DNA of 64,000 nt from Sphingobacteriales bacterium (GTDB taxonomy: Bacteria; Bacteroidota; Bacteroidia; Chitinophagales; LD1). Location: assembly GCA_018262795.1 (NCBI GenBank), contig JADFDM010000005.1:214121-278120 (forward strand), in the 5' to 3' direction. Positions 8,283-17,382 of this stretch are shown in pieces; positions within the stretch are counted from its first letter, which is position 1; each line of letters starts with the position of its first letter. A program made the position numbers and the translations under genes. A model generated the notes under the pieces. The model was not told the origin of the DNA and searched no databases. It was given only the letters and a program-made list of their open reading frames with translations.

Positions 8283-9950
8283 TCAGGTTTGTATGATTCC
8301 TACATTGAACTGTTTGGTAATAGGGGCATGGTTGGCCGCTTCTATACCCATAGAGATAACCTTGCGGGTATCTACGGGGTCAATAATGCCGTCCGTCCAC
8401 AGGCGGGCAGCGGCATATTTGGGGTCAAGCGTCTTGAAATATCTGGCGCGGATATCATCCAGTAGTTTCTTTTCGGTATCGGGGTGAATTTCTTCGCCTT
8501 TTTTCTTTAAAGCCGAAACCTGAATTTGCAACAGCGTTTTAGCGGCTTGGTCGCCCCCCATCACTGCAATGCGCGAACTGGGCCATGCGTAAATTAAGCG
8601 AGGGCCGTAGGCCTTGCCACACATGGCATAGTTGCCGGCTCCGTAGCTGTTGCCTATTACAATGGTAAACTTGGGCACCACGGAGTTAGAGACTGCACTC
8701 ACCATTTTCGCTCCATCTTTAATAATTCCTCCGTGTTCGCTGCGCGAGCCGACCATAAAGCCGGTCACATCTTGCAGAAAAACGAGGGGAATTTTTTTCT
8801 GGTTACAGTTCATAATAAAGCGAGCCGCTTTATCGGCACTGTCAGAGTATATCACTCCACCAAACTGCATTTCGCCCTTTTTGCTCTTCACCACTTTGCG
8901 TTGGTTGGCTACAATGCCCACCGCCCATCCGTCAATACGAGCATATACGCATACGATAGACTTGCCGTATTCCTCCTTGTATTCCACCCACTCCGAATTA
9001 TCAACTAAGCGTTTAATAATTTCGTGAGTGCTGTACTGGCTGGTAATATTTTCAGGAATAATGCCATAGATATCAGCGGGGTTTTCGTTGGGCGGAACAG
9101 CGTCAATTCGGTCAAATCCGGCTTTTGCATTGTGCCCCAGCTTATCCACCAAGTCGCGAATGGTTTTCAAGCATTGCGCATCATCTTTCATTTTGTAATC
9201 GGTCACTCCCGAAATTTCGCAATGCGTAGAAGCGCCCCCTAATAACTCATTGTCAACATCTTCTCCAATAGCCGACTTTACCAAATAACTTCCGGCCAAA
9301 AACACAGAGCCGGTACCCTCTACAATCAGCGCCTCGTCACTCAATATCGGAAGGTAAGCCCCACCGGCTACGCAACTGCCCATAATGGCGGCAATTTGCG
9401 GGATGCCCATCGAACTCAAAATAGAATTGTTGTAAAAGATGCGTCCGAAGTTTTCCTTGTCGGGGAATACTTCATCTTGCATGGGCAGATAAGCCCCTGC
9501 ACTGTCCACCAAGTAAATGATGGGGATATGATTCTCGATGGCTATTTCCTGTGCGCGCAGATTCTTTTTGGCAGTGATAGGAAACCACGCCCCTGCTTTT
9601 ACGGTGGCATCATTTGCCACCACAATACACAGGCGACCTTTAATATAGCCCAACTGCACCACCACCCCGCCCGATGGGCAGCCGCCTTCGCTCTCATACA
9701 TACCATAGCCGGCAAATTCGCCCACTTCCACCGTAGGTTTGTTTTTATCGAGCAGTTGCTCTATCCGCTCTCTGGCGGTCATCTTTCCTCTGGCTTTGTG
9801 TTTCTCAATGGCCTTTTTACCTCCGCCCAAGCGCACTTGCTCACTCACTCGCCTTAAATCACTGAGCATCATTTTCATGGCATCCTCATTTTTGTTGAAT
9901 TCCATGTTCAGCTTCTCGTTCTTTTTCAGGTTGGCATCCTCTAATTTCAT
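8283..9950 (-). CDS. Acyl-CoA carboxylase, carboxyltransferase (beta) subunit, methylcrotonyl-CoA carboxylase-like
   Basis: The protein (555 aa) belongs to the carboxyltransferase family that moves CO2 from carboxybiotin to an acyl-CoA. The segment LVDSAGAYLPMQDEVFPD, followed by NFGRIFYNN, and GSCVAGGAYLPILSDEALIV are typical of the methylcrotonyl-CoA carboxylase branch; GGASTHCEISGVTD and the C-terminal SYGAGNYAMCGKAYGPRLI and AVMGGDQAAKTL complete both crotonase-fold halves. This suggests leucine degradation, although related propionyl- or geranyl-CoA enzymes cannot be excluded. No biotin carboxylase subunit is adjacent. An internal ATG at 9905 (MEFNKNEDAM) would give 540 aa, closer to family length. 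Confidence 0.9.
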   Translation of the reverse strand: MKLEDANLKKNEKLNMEFNKNEDAMKMMLSDLRRVSEQVRLGGGKKAIEKHKARGKMTARERIEQLLDKNKPTVEVGEFAGYGMYESEGGCPSGGVVVQLGYIKGRLCIVVANDATVKAGAWFPITAKKNLRAQEIAIENHIPIIYLVDSAGAYLPMQDEVFPDKENFGRIFYNNSILSSMGIPQIAAIMGSCVAGGAYLPILSDEALIVEGTGSVFLAGSYLVKSAIGEDVDNELLGGASTHCEISGVTDYKMKDDAQCLKTIRDLVDKLGHNAKAGFDRIDAVPPNENPADIYGIIPENITSQYSTHEIIKRLVDNSEWVEYKEEYGKSIVCVYARIDGWAVGIVANQRKVVKSKKGEMQFGGVIYSDSADKAARFIMNCNQKKIPLVFLQDVTGFMVGSRSEHGGIIKDGAKMVSAVSNSVVPKFTIVIGNSYGAGNYAMCGKAYGPRLIYAWPSSRIAVMGGDQAAKTLLQIQVSALKKKGEEIHPDTEKKLLDDIRARYFKTLDPKYAAARLWTDGIIDPVDTRKVISMGIEAANHAPITKQFNVGIIQT

Positions 9951-10055
9951 GTTGTACTTTTATTTAGGTGGGCTAAATTATAAGATTCACCTGCATTTGA
10001 AACAAGCATTTTGGGCAGACGCATTCGAGGCAAAGATTTTTATATTCATCCGCGC

Positions 10056-10607
10056 ATGGAAAGAAATCTTGGAGTAAAACTCTTGCCGGTATTTATTTTT
10101 TTGATTGCGATGGGGCTGCGGGCACAGGATACTGCTGCCGTGGCCGAAGAATTGCTGTCGCCTGCTGCTGCGGCTACCCTTAATACAGCTGCATTGGATT
10201 CCTTTTGCCGAAACAATGGGATAGATATAAGTAGAGAGGATTGCCCTGAGTTGTATGCCGAAGTGTTCCGTTGGTATCACACTTGCTATCGCTACGGAGG
10301 TTCGGGCGATAAGGGAATTGATTGCAGCGGCTTTGTGAATATGCTATACGAAAAAGTGTATGGCAAGAAGATTCCAAGAGCTTCGTACCTCATCTATGAA
10401 AAATGCAAACCGCTAAGTAAAAAGGAGGAAATGCAAGAAGGGGATTTCGTGTTTTTTAAGATTCGAAAGAAACGGATTTCGCACGTTGGGATCTATTTGC
10501 AGAAAAATAAGTTTGCTCATGCAACTACTCAATCAGGAGTCATTATCAGTGATCTGGATGAAACTTATTACCGAAAATATTTTTTCAAAGCCGGAAGGTT
10601 GGATTAA
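10056..10607 (+). CDS. NlpC/P60 family cysteine peptidase, exported
   Basis: A 183-aa exported peptidoglycan hydrolase of the NlpC/P60 type (gamma-D-Glu to diamino acid endopeptidase is the usual activity). It has an N-terminal hydrophobic signal (VFIFLIAMGLRAQ) and a C-terminal catalytic domain with Cys90 in GIDCSGFVN, His143 in ISHVGIYL and a third polar residue, probably His155, in FAHATTQSGV; YRYGGSGDKG precedes the catalytic Cys as usual. ATG 10056 is preferred over an upstream TTG (10011) because it directly precedes the signal peptide. Its stop abuts the convergent gene at 10608. Confidence 0.9.
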   Translation: MERNLGVKLLPVFIFLIAMGLRAQDTAAVAEELLSPAAAATLNTAALDSFCRNNGIDISREDCPELYAEVFRWYHTCYRYGGSGDKGIDCSGFVNMLYEKVYGKKIPRASYLIYEKCKPLSKKEEMQEGDFVFFKIRKKRISHVGIYLQKNKFAHATTQSGVIISDLDETYYRKYFFKAGRLD

Positions 10608-11180
10608 TTATTTAATACTCTTGAGCAGCAAACTTTCGGCAAACTCTACCACGTTTTGCGGTTTCAGTTTGCGCCAGAGTATATCGCTGTAGTGTTGGCC
10701 CATGTTTACATAATGGTGCACTCCGCCTTGTTGCATTTCGCTGATAACATGCGCCCTAAAGTTGACCGCTAATATCCAGCCTTCGTTTTCGCGAATATCT
10801 TCGTACCACTCTTCATAATACAAATCATCTGAGGCGTGAAAGTTCAATACATTTTCGCCAATGAGCACAAAGCGTGAAATGCCTTGAGTAATCATGGGGT
10901 CAATGATGCTGCGTTTCAACTCCATAATATCGTTATGCAGGGCATCGTTCCATTCGCCCATGAGTTCAATTATTGCGATGGGCTGCTCGTAGTTCACATA
11001 AAGAATTTTGCAGTAAAGAGTGGAGGAACCGAAGTTGTCCCACTGCGGATGGATATAGTGATTGTAAATGCGATCCTGAAAATGAAATTCACTGTACTGC
11101 TTGCCGTATAAAGGGGACTGTTTATCTTCCGAAGCAACGTAGTAATCGCGCCAGTGATAGTAAGGTTCTATGTCGTGCAT
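10608..11180 (-). CDS. Conserved hypothetical cytoplasmic protein
   Basis: A 190-aa acidic, aromatic-rich protein without signal peptide or membrane segment. It starts best at ATG 11180 (MHDIEPYYHWRDYYVASEDK); an in-frame upstream start adds 19 residues with a hydrophobic stretch that does not fit. Visible are alternating strands and helices such as YVNYEQPIAIIELMGEW and GISRFVLIGENVLNF, suggesting an alpha/beta fold, perhaps of STAS-like shape, but I cannot assign a family. It is convergent with the NlpC/P60 gene and divergent from the lipoprotein at 11267. Confidence 0.7.
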   Translation of the reverse strand: MHDIEPYYHWRDYYVASEDKQSPLYGKQYSEFHFQDRIYNHYIHPQWDNFGSSTLYCKILYVNYEQPIAIIELMGEWNDALHNDIMELKRSIIDPMITQGISRFVLIGENVLNFHASDDLYYEEWYEDIRENEGWILAVNFRAHVISEMQQGGVHHYVNMGQHYSDILWRKLKPQNVVEFAESLLLKSIK

Positions 11181-11266
11181 AAGGGGTCTCAGAAATATTG
11201 CTAATAGCAAACCTGATCTTTTAATTTCAAACCACAAACAGCAAACTCTCTTATTTTAGCTTCCTT

Positions 11267-11593
11267 ATGAAAAAGGTATTCCTCGCTGTTTTGGCAACTT
11301 CCGGTATTCTGTTTTTTAATTCGTGCGAGAAGTGTTATCGCTGCCATAATATTTGTCAGGTGTGTGAAGAGAAGCACTACGACACTACTCTCACGATTAC
11401 AGTTTGTTCCGATGTTTTCGGAGAAGGATATTATCAGGAATATTTAGACTCGCTCACTTCGCCTGCTTTAGGCTGGACCTGTACCGATGCCGGCTCGAAC
11501 CGAACCACCCGCTTTTGTGGTACTAAATCGGGAAATAATACGCAACTGCTGAATAAAAAAAATCAGGGGCTGATATGCGCCCCTGAAGAATAG
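11267..11593 (+). CDS. Small cysteine-rich lipoprotein
   Basis: A 108-aa predicted lipoprotein with lipobox FFNSC (Cys20) and eight further Cys residues, most in the cluster CEKCYRCHNICQVCEEK at residues 20-36 and the rest in the C-terminal half. The Cys spacing suggests disulfides or metal binding in the periplasm or at the surface. No family recognised. The last 10 codons lie inside a hairpin that, read on the other strand, has the form of a terminator for the convergent T9SS cargo gene (see 11555). Confidence 0.75.
   Translation: MKKVFLAVLATSGILFFNSCEKCYRCHNICQVCEEKHYDTTLTITVCSDVFGEGYYQEYLDSLTSPALGWTCTDAGSNRTTRFCGTKSGNNTQLLNKKNQGLICAPEE
11555..11586 (-). terminator. Intrinsic terminator for the type B T9SS cargo gene, overlapping a neighbouring CDS end
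   Basis: Stem CAGGGGC / GCCCCTG (11564-11570 with 11579-11585), 8-nt loop; on the minus strand it is followed by a run of eight T. It stands 27 bp after the stop of the gene at 11613. It lies within the 3' coding end of the plus-strand lipoprotein gene. Confidence 0.7.
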
Positions 11594-11612
11594 ATTTTTT
11601 GGCGGTAGTCGT

Positions 11613-14600
11613 TTACCGTATTAAGGTCAAGTTCCCCTTCTTTTCAAAACTCTTCCCCGCTTTATCCTTTGCCGTGAGGTAATACACAAAGGTGCCTACA
11701 TTTTGCAGTTTCCCTTTAAATGTGCCATCCCATCCTTTACTCATGTCGTTCAGTTCGTTGAGGTCGCGGCTGTTGTAAACCAACTCGCCCCAACGATTGT
11801 ATATTCTAATTTCGTAGTCAGTAATGTTCTCGGCAAAAAGCGTAAAGTGGTCGTTGGTTCCGTCATTGTTGGGCGTGAATGCTTGCGGCACTTTGATATA
11901 GCTTTCACAAAGTTCTACACTAATTATCAGCGTGTCGTAAGCAATACAGCCGCTGGTGTCGGTCAGCGATACCAGATATTCTTGTGATTCACTGCCATTG
12001 AAAATCGGGGTAGGAGAGGTGGCGCTGCTCAATCCCGTTGCCGGGCTCCAGTGGATGTTTCCCGAATCAGAAGTTACTTGTAGCTGGTAACTCACATCGG
12101 GACAAAGAGTAGTGTCCGGTCCGGCATTTATCAGCGGCCCTTTAACTTGTAGCAATACCGAATCGGCTTTGCTACAACCGCTGGTATCGGTAAGCGTGAC
12201 GATATAATGAACGGAATCCTGATAGTTAAAGGTGGGGTTCAGAATCGTGTAATCATTTAACCCTACGGAGGGTTCCCATGTAATAGTGCCGGCAACAGCA
12301 GCAGCAGCGGGCATCAGGTAGTCCACCCCTTTGCATACGGTTGTATCAGGGCCTGCATTTAATTGCGGTGCCGGCTGAATATTTACTAATACAGAATCTC
12401 GATTCTGGCATCCGCTGGTGTCGTACACTACTACCGAATACAGACTCGTTTGCTGCGGGTGAACTTGAATGCTGGCAGTAGTATCGCCAGTGTTCCATAG
12501 GTAGTGCAATCCCGCTTTGGTAGAGTAGTAAATGCGGGCATTTAATACACGAGGTCCCACAAAGGAGCCGAAGGGGTAATTATTGACCGTGCCTTGCACA
12601 AAGTCAATGACCCCATCAGTTTTGTACGTAGTTCCTTGTTGAATCCCTATGCCGGGGCTGTATGCCATGTTGATAGCCGGAATATTTGCGGTGGTAATGT
12701 AAAAGGCGAAAGTATCTCCCGCAGCAATGGCTTGGTTTACATCTACCGGAATCACGGTCATCTGACCTATCGGAGCCGGGGTAAAGTTGAAGTAACTGCC
12801 TAACTGATTCCAACTAAATTGGCTTTGCTCAAAAGTGCGGTAGCTGCCTGACTTTCCATAAATCTCCGCTTGTATTGGTTGAGCCGATAGATATTTCACC
12901 GCGAAGGAGTCTATCACTATATCATTATGCGCAATGATGTTGAACATAGCCCCTTGCTTGCCTTGCGTAGCAGTATCTTGCGTGGTGAATACTTTCCCAA
13001 TGTCGCTGGACTGTGCACTTAGGGTAATATCCGTTCCTTCGCAGGCCGATTGATCAGCTCCGGCATTCACGGTATATGGAGTAATTACTTTTACGGTGTA
13101 AGAGCCGCTGTCGCCTCCGCAATTGTTGAGCGAAAAATTAGTGAGGGTGAAGGTTCCTAATGAATCGAAGATGACTGTAGTTTGGCTGTTTGCTTCATCC
13201 AAAATGGTGACTCCATCGGGAGCATCCCAGTTGTAATAGGTTTCTTTCAGATAGCCAACATTGTAAGTGACCGTATCGCCCAAGCAAACTTGTGTAGGCC
13301 CGCTGATGTGCACACTCGGCAAACCAATAATGGTAATCTTTTTAGAATTTGAATAAGGGCCATAGCAGCCAAAGTTTATTTCGCGCACATAAAAAATATA
13401 GTCGTTTAATACGGCTCCCGTAAAGTCCACCAGCAAAGGATTATACGGCCAGGTAAAGGCATTGCCATTATTAATACCACTACAGGCCCATTCGTAATCG
13501 GAAGGAGGGTGCATAAATGGATTCACAAAAAGGGACACCAATCCCAAGTTGCAATACACCGTATCCACGGTGATAATTTGTGGTGGGTTTTGATCGGGCG
13601 CGCCAATAATAATTCGTATCACGCTTCCCGTTTGGTTCCACGGTTGGTTAGAGCAGTTGCTCACAATGCGCATGTAGTAACTTCCCGGAGCCACCGGCAG
13701 TGAATCAGCCGTAGAAGGCATACACAGAACAAAATTACCTCCTACACTGTCTTGATAAACTCCCAACCCTCCTGAATTGACTAAGCCAAAGCCTTGCATC
13801 TCATGTAGCTCAATGGTCCATTTATTACAAGTATCGTAGTTCGCCTGCGCATTCCACTGATTGGGATGAATCACGAGAGTAGAGCAAGAAGGGTAGGGGA
13901 TGTTGGTTGGCACACAGAAATGAATGTCGGTGTGGTTGTTTGTCAGTTCATCACATTGGGTGAGGCAGAAAGGCCCTATCACAGAGCCAATAACAGCCGG
14001 ACTGGTGGAGCGAATGCGAATATAATAACCGCAACCCGGGGGAACTGAGGCGGGAATCAAGCCGGCCACATTTCCCGGAGGCATACTTGGAAAAGCCTGA
14101 TTGGTAGGATTGCTTCCCAAATAAAATGGGCTGGCAAAGCTACCGCTAGAATCAGAAAGTTCCGCGATATAATTATTGCCTACATGGAATACTCCGAAGG
14201 AATTAAATTTCACATCAATCACGCTGAGAATACAAGTGGTGTCATTGTCATTCATCACCGGAGCATTATTAGTCACGATAGATTCGGGGCAGTCAATGAT
14301 GCTGAAACATATACTGGTATCGCCTATAATCATCGGCTCGGGGCTGATGCGATTGATGCGGATGCGGAAGCAGTTCCCCACAACGTTATCCGGCACTTGA
14401 AATCCGATATACCCTAAGGTATCAGGAGCGAATATGCTGAATACTCCACCATCATAAGGAGCCGAAAAATTACCGTTTGCATCGCTCATTTGTATTCGAT
14501 AAGTGCCATCACAAAGTGGCGCACTGAGGCTGTAGCCAATCGTCAGGAAATTGTCTTGACAAATAGTAGTAGGAGAGATGAGGTTGATGGAAAGATGCAC

Positions 14601-15269
14601 CGGATTGTTGACCTCGTCATAAGTGCCCACGGCAATAATATCATCCAAGCCAAAAGAAACATTTGAAGTTCCCCCTCCACCGGGGTTCACCCAGCGAAAT
14701 CCCAACTCTAAGTTTTCTGCATTCTGAAAAGCGGGGTCTTGTATTACTTCATACTTCCACTTCGATTGGTTGTTGTATTTGTTTAGTCCGGTTTTAATCC
14801 AAGGGCCACCGTTATTGCGGTAATATACTTCCCCGTAAGCATTCGGATTTCCTTCGCAGATCCAAAAGAAAGTGAAAATCACATCGGTCATTCCCAGTGT
14901 ACAAAAGGGGCGGCCAATGTAGGCAAAGCGGTCAGAGGCGGTATTGGTGTTCCAGTTGGCATTTGCAATATTATTAGAACCAACGGCTGCCTGATCGTGA
15001 ATGTGCAGATAGGTAGAATGAGGAGCCCCATTGATTTGCCCACTCACCACGCTATCTTGTGAAGGCGTGTTGACATAGAGCGGTTGGCCGTTGTATTCAT
15101 GGTTGATAATCCAACTGTTGTTGCCGCTGTTGGTTCCCACTCCACCACTGTCTAAATTCATTACGGTGTTGCTGTTCTCAAAGGTCTCGGTGAGCAATAA
15201 TATTTGCTGTTGAGCGAATGAAAACTGCACCAAGAAAGCGATAAAGGCAAGCGTTAATATTTTCCTCAC
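11613..15269 (-). CDS. T9SS type B cargo: large surface protein with PKD/Ig-like domains and gliding-motility-associated C-terminal domain
   Basis: A 1218-aa secreted protein with a Sec signal (LAFIAFLVQFSFAQQQ). The first ~220 residues look like a jelly-roll or MAM-like module (GTNSGNNSWIINHEY, ASDRFAYIGRPFC). They are followed by Cys-containing beta modules and by PKD/Ig-like repeats around residues 640-1110, each with a N-AGPDTT-C/S-G start and ending in SLTDTSGC. The last ~90 residues (VPQAFTPNNDGTNDHF ... WGELVYNSRD ... GTFVYYLTAKD ... LTLIR) are the T9SS type B sorting domain. It starts at GTG 15269, 39 bp after the PorE-like gene; the porP-porE-cargo order suggests a surface complex. 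Confidence 0.92.
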   Translation of the reverse strand: MRKILTLAFIAFLVQFSFAQQQILLLTETFENSNTVMNLDSGGVGTNSGNNSWIINHEYNGQPLYVNTPSQDSVVSGQINGAPHSTYLHIHDQAAVGSNNIANANWNTNTASDRFAYIGRPFCTLGMTDVIFTFFWICEGNPNAYGEVYYRNNGGPWIKTGLNKYNNQSKWKYEVIQDPAFQNAENLELGFRWVNPGGGGTSNVSFGLDDIIAVGTYDEVNNPVHLSINLISPTTICQDNFLTIGYSLSAPLCDGTYRIQMSDANGNFSAPYDGGVFSIFAPDTLGYIGFQVPDNVVGNCFRIRINRISPEPMIIGDTSICFSIIDCPESIVTNNAPVMNDNDTTCILSVIDVKFNSFGVFHVGNNYIAELSDSSGSFASPFYLGSNPTNQAFPSMPPGNVAGLIPASVPPGCGYYIRIRSTSPAVIGSVIGPFCLTQCDELTNNHTDIHFCVPTNIPYPSCSTLVIHPNQWNAQANYDTCNKWTIELHEMQGFGLVNSGGLGVYQDSVGGNFVLCMPSTADSLPVAPGSYYMRIVSNCSNQPWNQTGSVIRIIIGAPDQNPPQIITVDTVYCNLGLVSLFVNPFMHPPSDYEWACSGINNGNAFTWPYNPLLVDFTGAVLNDYIFYVREINFGCYGPYSNSKKITIIGLPSVHISGPTQVCLGDTVTYNVGYLKETYYNWDAPDGVTILDEANSQTTVIFDSLGTFTLTNFSLNNCGGDSGSYTVKVITPYTVNAGADQSACEGTDITLSAQSSDIGKVFTTQDTATQGKQGAMFNIIAHNDIVIDSFAVKYLSAQPIQAEIYGKSGSYRTFEQSQFSWNQLGSYFNFTPAPIGQMTVIPVDVNQAIAAGDTFAFYITTANIPAINMAYSPGIGIQQGTTYKTDGVIDFVQGTVNNYPFGSFVGPRVLNARIYYSTKAGLHYLWNTGDTTASIQVHPQQTSLYSVVVYDTSGCQNRDSVLVNIQPAPQLNAGPDTTVCKGVDYLMPAAAAVAGTITWEPSVGLNDYTILNPTFNYQDSVHYIVTLTDTSGCSKADSVLLQVKGPLINAGPDTTLCPDVSYQLQVTSDSGNIHWSPATGLSSATSPTPIFNGSESQEYLVSLTDTSGCIAYDTLIISVELCESYIKVPQAFTPNNDGTNDHFTLFAENITDYEIRIYNRWGELVYNSRDLNELNDMSKGWDGTFKGKLQNVGTFVYYLTAKDKAGKSFEKKGNLTLIR

Positions 15270-15308
15270 TGTCTGAATTTATTTTCCCTGATCGGGTTAA
15301 GTTTTAGT

Positions 15309-17351
15309 CTAATCTTCGTAAATCAATTTGCCATCCAACTCGCCAATTACTTTAAATACGGTTCTTCTGTTCAACTGATGGCAAGGGCAATCGCCACTCT
15401 GATCTTGTGGGCAATCGGGGAATTTGGAGCAGTCTTCCAGCGTTTGTGTTTCGCCATATCCTTTTGCGATAATTCGATCTTTCGAAATTCCCTTTTCGTT
15501 GATCAGATAGTTCACACAGCTCTCCGCCCTCTTTTGCGAAAGGCTCAAGTTGTATTCGTCAGAGCCGCGAGAATCGGTATGCGATCCCAATTCAATAATG
15601 ATGGTGGGGTTTTCAATTAAGAGATGGTAAAGAGTATCTAATGTGGCCTTTGATTCCGGCCGCAAATCCCACTTGTCAAAATCATAGTAAATATTGTTGA
15701 GACGATAAGCCTTGTCTTTCTCTAATTTCTTTAAATACAAATTCACTTCGAGTGTATCGCTCTTGCTGATTCCCTCGGTGGTAAAACTTTGCGAAGAGGC
15801 GAAGTAGCCGCTCTTCATGCCCGAAACCTTATACAGTTTCTCTGCCTTTATATCGAAAAAATAAGGAGTTTCTCCTTTGGAAGTATCGGTGTTAATAGTA
15901 ACCTCTGATTCGCTTGGGTTCTCACTGCGCAGCGAGAGGTTAATGGCAGCTCCTGCAATCAACTCCTTGGTAGAATCGTCATACACGCGACCTTTTACCG
16001 CCAAGTAAATACGGTGATCGTAAGTATAGTGGAAAATATCAAAGCAGCAGGTTTTGCCGCGAACGCTAAAAATGCCCGGACGGTTTGATACGAAATACCC
16101 ATTCTCACTGTTTTTGCCAAAACGGAAATAATTATCATCGCAAGAAGAGTTGAAAGGGGCCCCGAGATTTTCGGCTGTCCCTACAAACCTCCCGGTAGCA
16201 TCGCCTTTTATCTTGTAAATGTCTGCTCCTCCCATACTGATCCATCCATTCGAACTGAAGTAAAGAGTGCCGGTAGGTGAATCGTAAAAAGGGGTTACTT
16301 CCTCTCGGTCAGTGTTCACTTTATTGCCTGCATTGCGCGGGGTTAAATACTCTCCTTTTTTGCTGATGATGCTATACCAAATGTCAGTTCCGCCTCTTCC
16401 GCCTTCGCGATTAGAAACAAAATACAGCACCTCATTTCCATTGGCGAGTTTAGCCGGAAAGGGCTGTGTATTGGTAGAGCCTTTTAGATTAATCTGGTCG
16501 TTCAGTTTTTTGCCGGCAGTCCAATCGCCATCCTTCTTTTCGCTCTCATATATTTCGCAGTTAGGGTGCAGCAAACCATCGCAGATAGTGTAGTACATTT
16601 TATTGCCTTCCTCGTTAAATGCGGGATTTGAAATGTGCTTTCCTTTCTCCGTTAGTTTCGTAAACTGCTCGGCTGCGGAATAAGAATCGCCATTCACTTG
16701 GCTCACATACATTTTCATGAGCACATTCTCTTTCTTTTCATCGCTTCGGTCTGCCTTTATATAAAGCACGGTATCGGAATGAATAGAGGCAAAGAACAGC
16801 GAGTCGCCATCTAATGCGGGAGCCATATCTCCATAATTAGAATTTACTTCTTTACCTAAGTGAGTCACCTTTACTGAAGGGTCCGGTTTGGCTTCACTGA
16901 TCGCAAAGTGGCAGCCCTGCGATTCAATTTTCGCCCACTTTTTATATTTCGTGGCATCCGCTTCCTTGTATATTTTTTTGAAATGCTCAAACATTGAAAT
17001 GGCCTCCCGGTAATTGCCATTCATTTTGGTCATCAGTGCGGCATAATAAAGTGCTACTGTATTTCCGCTGCTATCTGCTTCATAAGCCTGCTTGAAATAG
17101 GCAGCAGCATTTTCATAATCGCGAGCTAAGAAGTAGGACTGTGCAATGGGGAAAAGCACTGATTTTTCAGAGGGATCATTTTTGAGAATTTCAAGATAGA
17201 GATCAGTGGCAGAAAAGATGCTGCCTTCTTTAAAAGCATCATCAGCTGCTTTCATATATTTCCGCTTGTTGAATTTTTCATCGGCCGCATGGCCGGATAA
17301 ACAAGCGGTGAGTATTAAGGAAACAAGAAAAAGTTTTAGGCTAATCTTCAT
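15309..17351 (-). CDS. porE: PorE-like protein: TPR, PD40 propeller, carboxypeptidase-regulatory and OmpA domains
   Basis: A 680-aa envelope protein. In order: signal peptide, possibly with a lipobox (LTAC, Cys17); TPR helices (about 25-150, e.g. YENAAAYFKQAYEADS); a PD40-type beta-propeller (165-450, e.g. YFVSNREGGRGGTDIWYS and LYFSSNGWISMGGADIY); a carboxypeptidase-regulatory-like beta sandwich (455-545, VKGRVYDDSTKELIAGAAI); and an OmpA peptidoglycan-binding domain (555-675) with YYDFDKWDLRP and SHTDSRGSDEYNLSLSQKRA. This order matches Porphyromonas PorE, which tethers T9SS parts to peptidoglycan. A four-Cys loop (DCSKFPDCPQDQSGDCPC) precedes NRRT. It is the middle gene of the porP-porE-cargo operon (gaps 31 and 39 bp). 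Confidence 0.88.
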   Translation of the reverse strand: MKISLKLFLVSLILTACLSGHAADEKFNKRKYMKAADDAFKEGSIFSATDLYLEILKNDPSEKSVLFPIAQSYFLARDYENAAAYFKQAYEADSSGNTVALYYAALMTKMNGNYREAISMFEHFKKIYKEADATKYKKWAKIESQGCHFAISEAKPDPSVKVTHLGKEVNSNYGDMAPALDGDSLFFASIHSDTVLYIKADRSDEKKENVLMKMYVSQVNGDSYSAAEQFTKLTEKGKHISNPAFNEEGNKMYYTICDGLLHPNCEIYESEKKDGDWTAGKKLNDQINLKGSTNTQPFPAKLANGNEVLYFVSNREGGRGGTDIWYSIISKKGEYLTPRNAGNKVNTDREEVTPFYDSPTGTLYFSSNGWISMGGADIYKIKGDATGRFVGTAENLGAPFNSSCDDNYFRFGKNSENGYFVSNRPGIFSVRGKTCCFDIFHYTYDHRIYLAVKGRVYDDSTKELIAGAAINLSLRSENPSESEVTINTDTSKGETPYFFDIKAEKLYKVSGMKSGYFASSQSFTTEGISKSDTLEVNLYLKKLEKDKAYRLNNIYYDFDKWDLRPESKATLDTLYHLLIENPTIIIELGSHTDSRGSDEYNLSLSQKRAESCVNYLINEKGISKDRIIAKGYGETQTLEDCSKFPDCPQDQSGDCPCHQLNRRTVFKVIGELDGKLIYED

Positions 17352-17382
17352 TATGGTTCAGCGTTATAGATTCTTTAATTTT

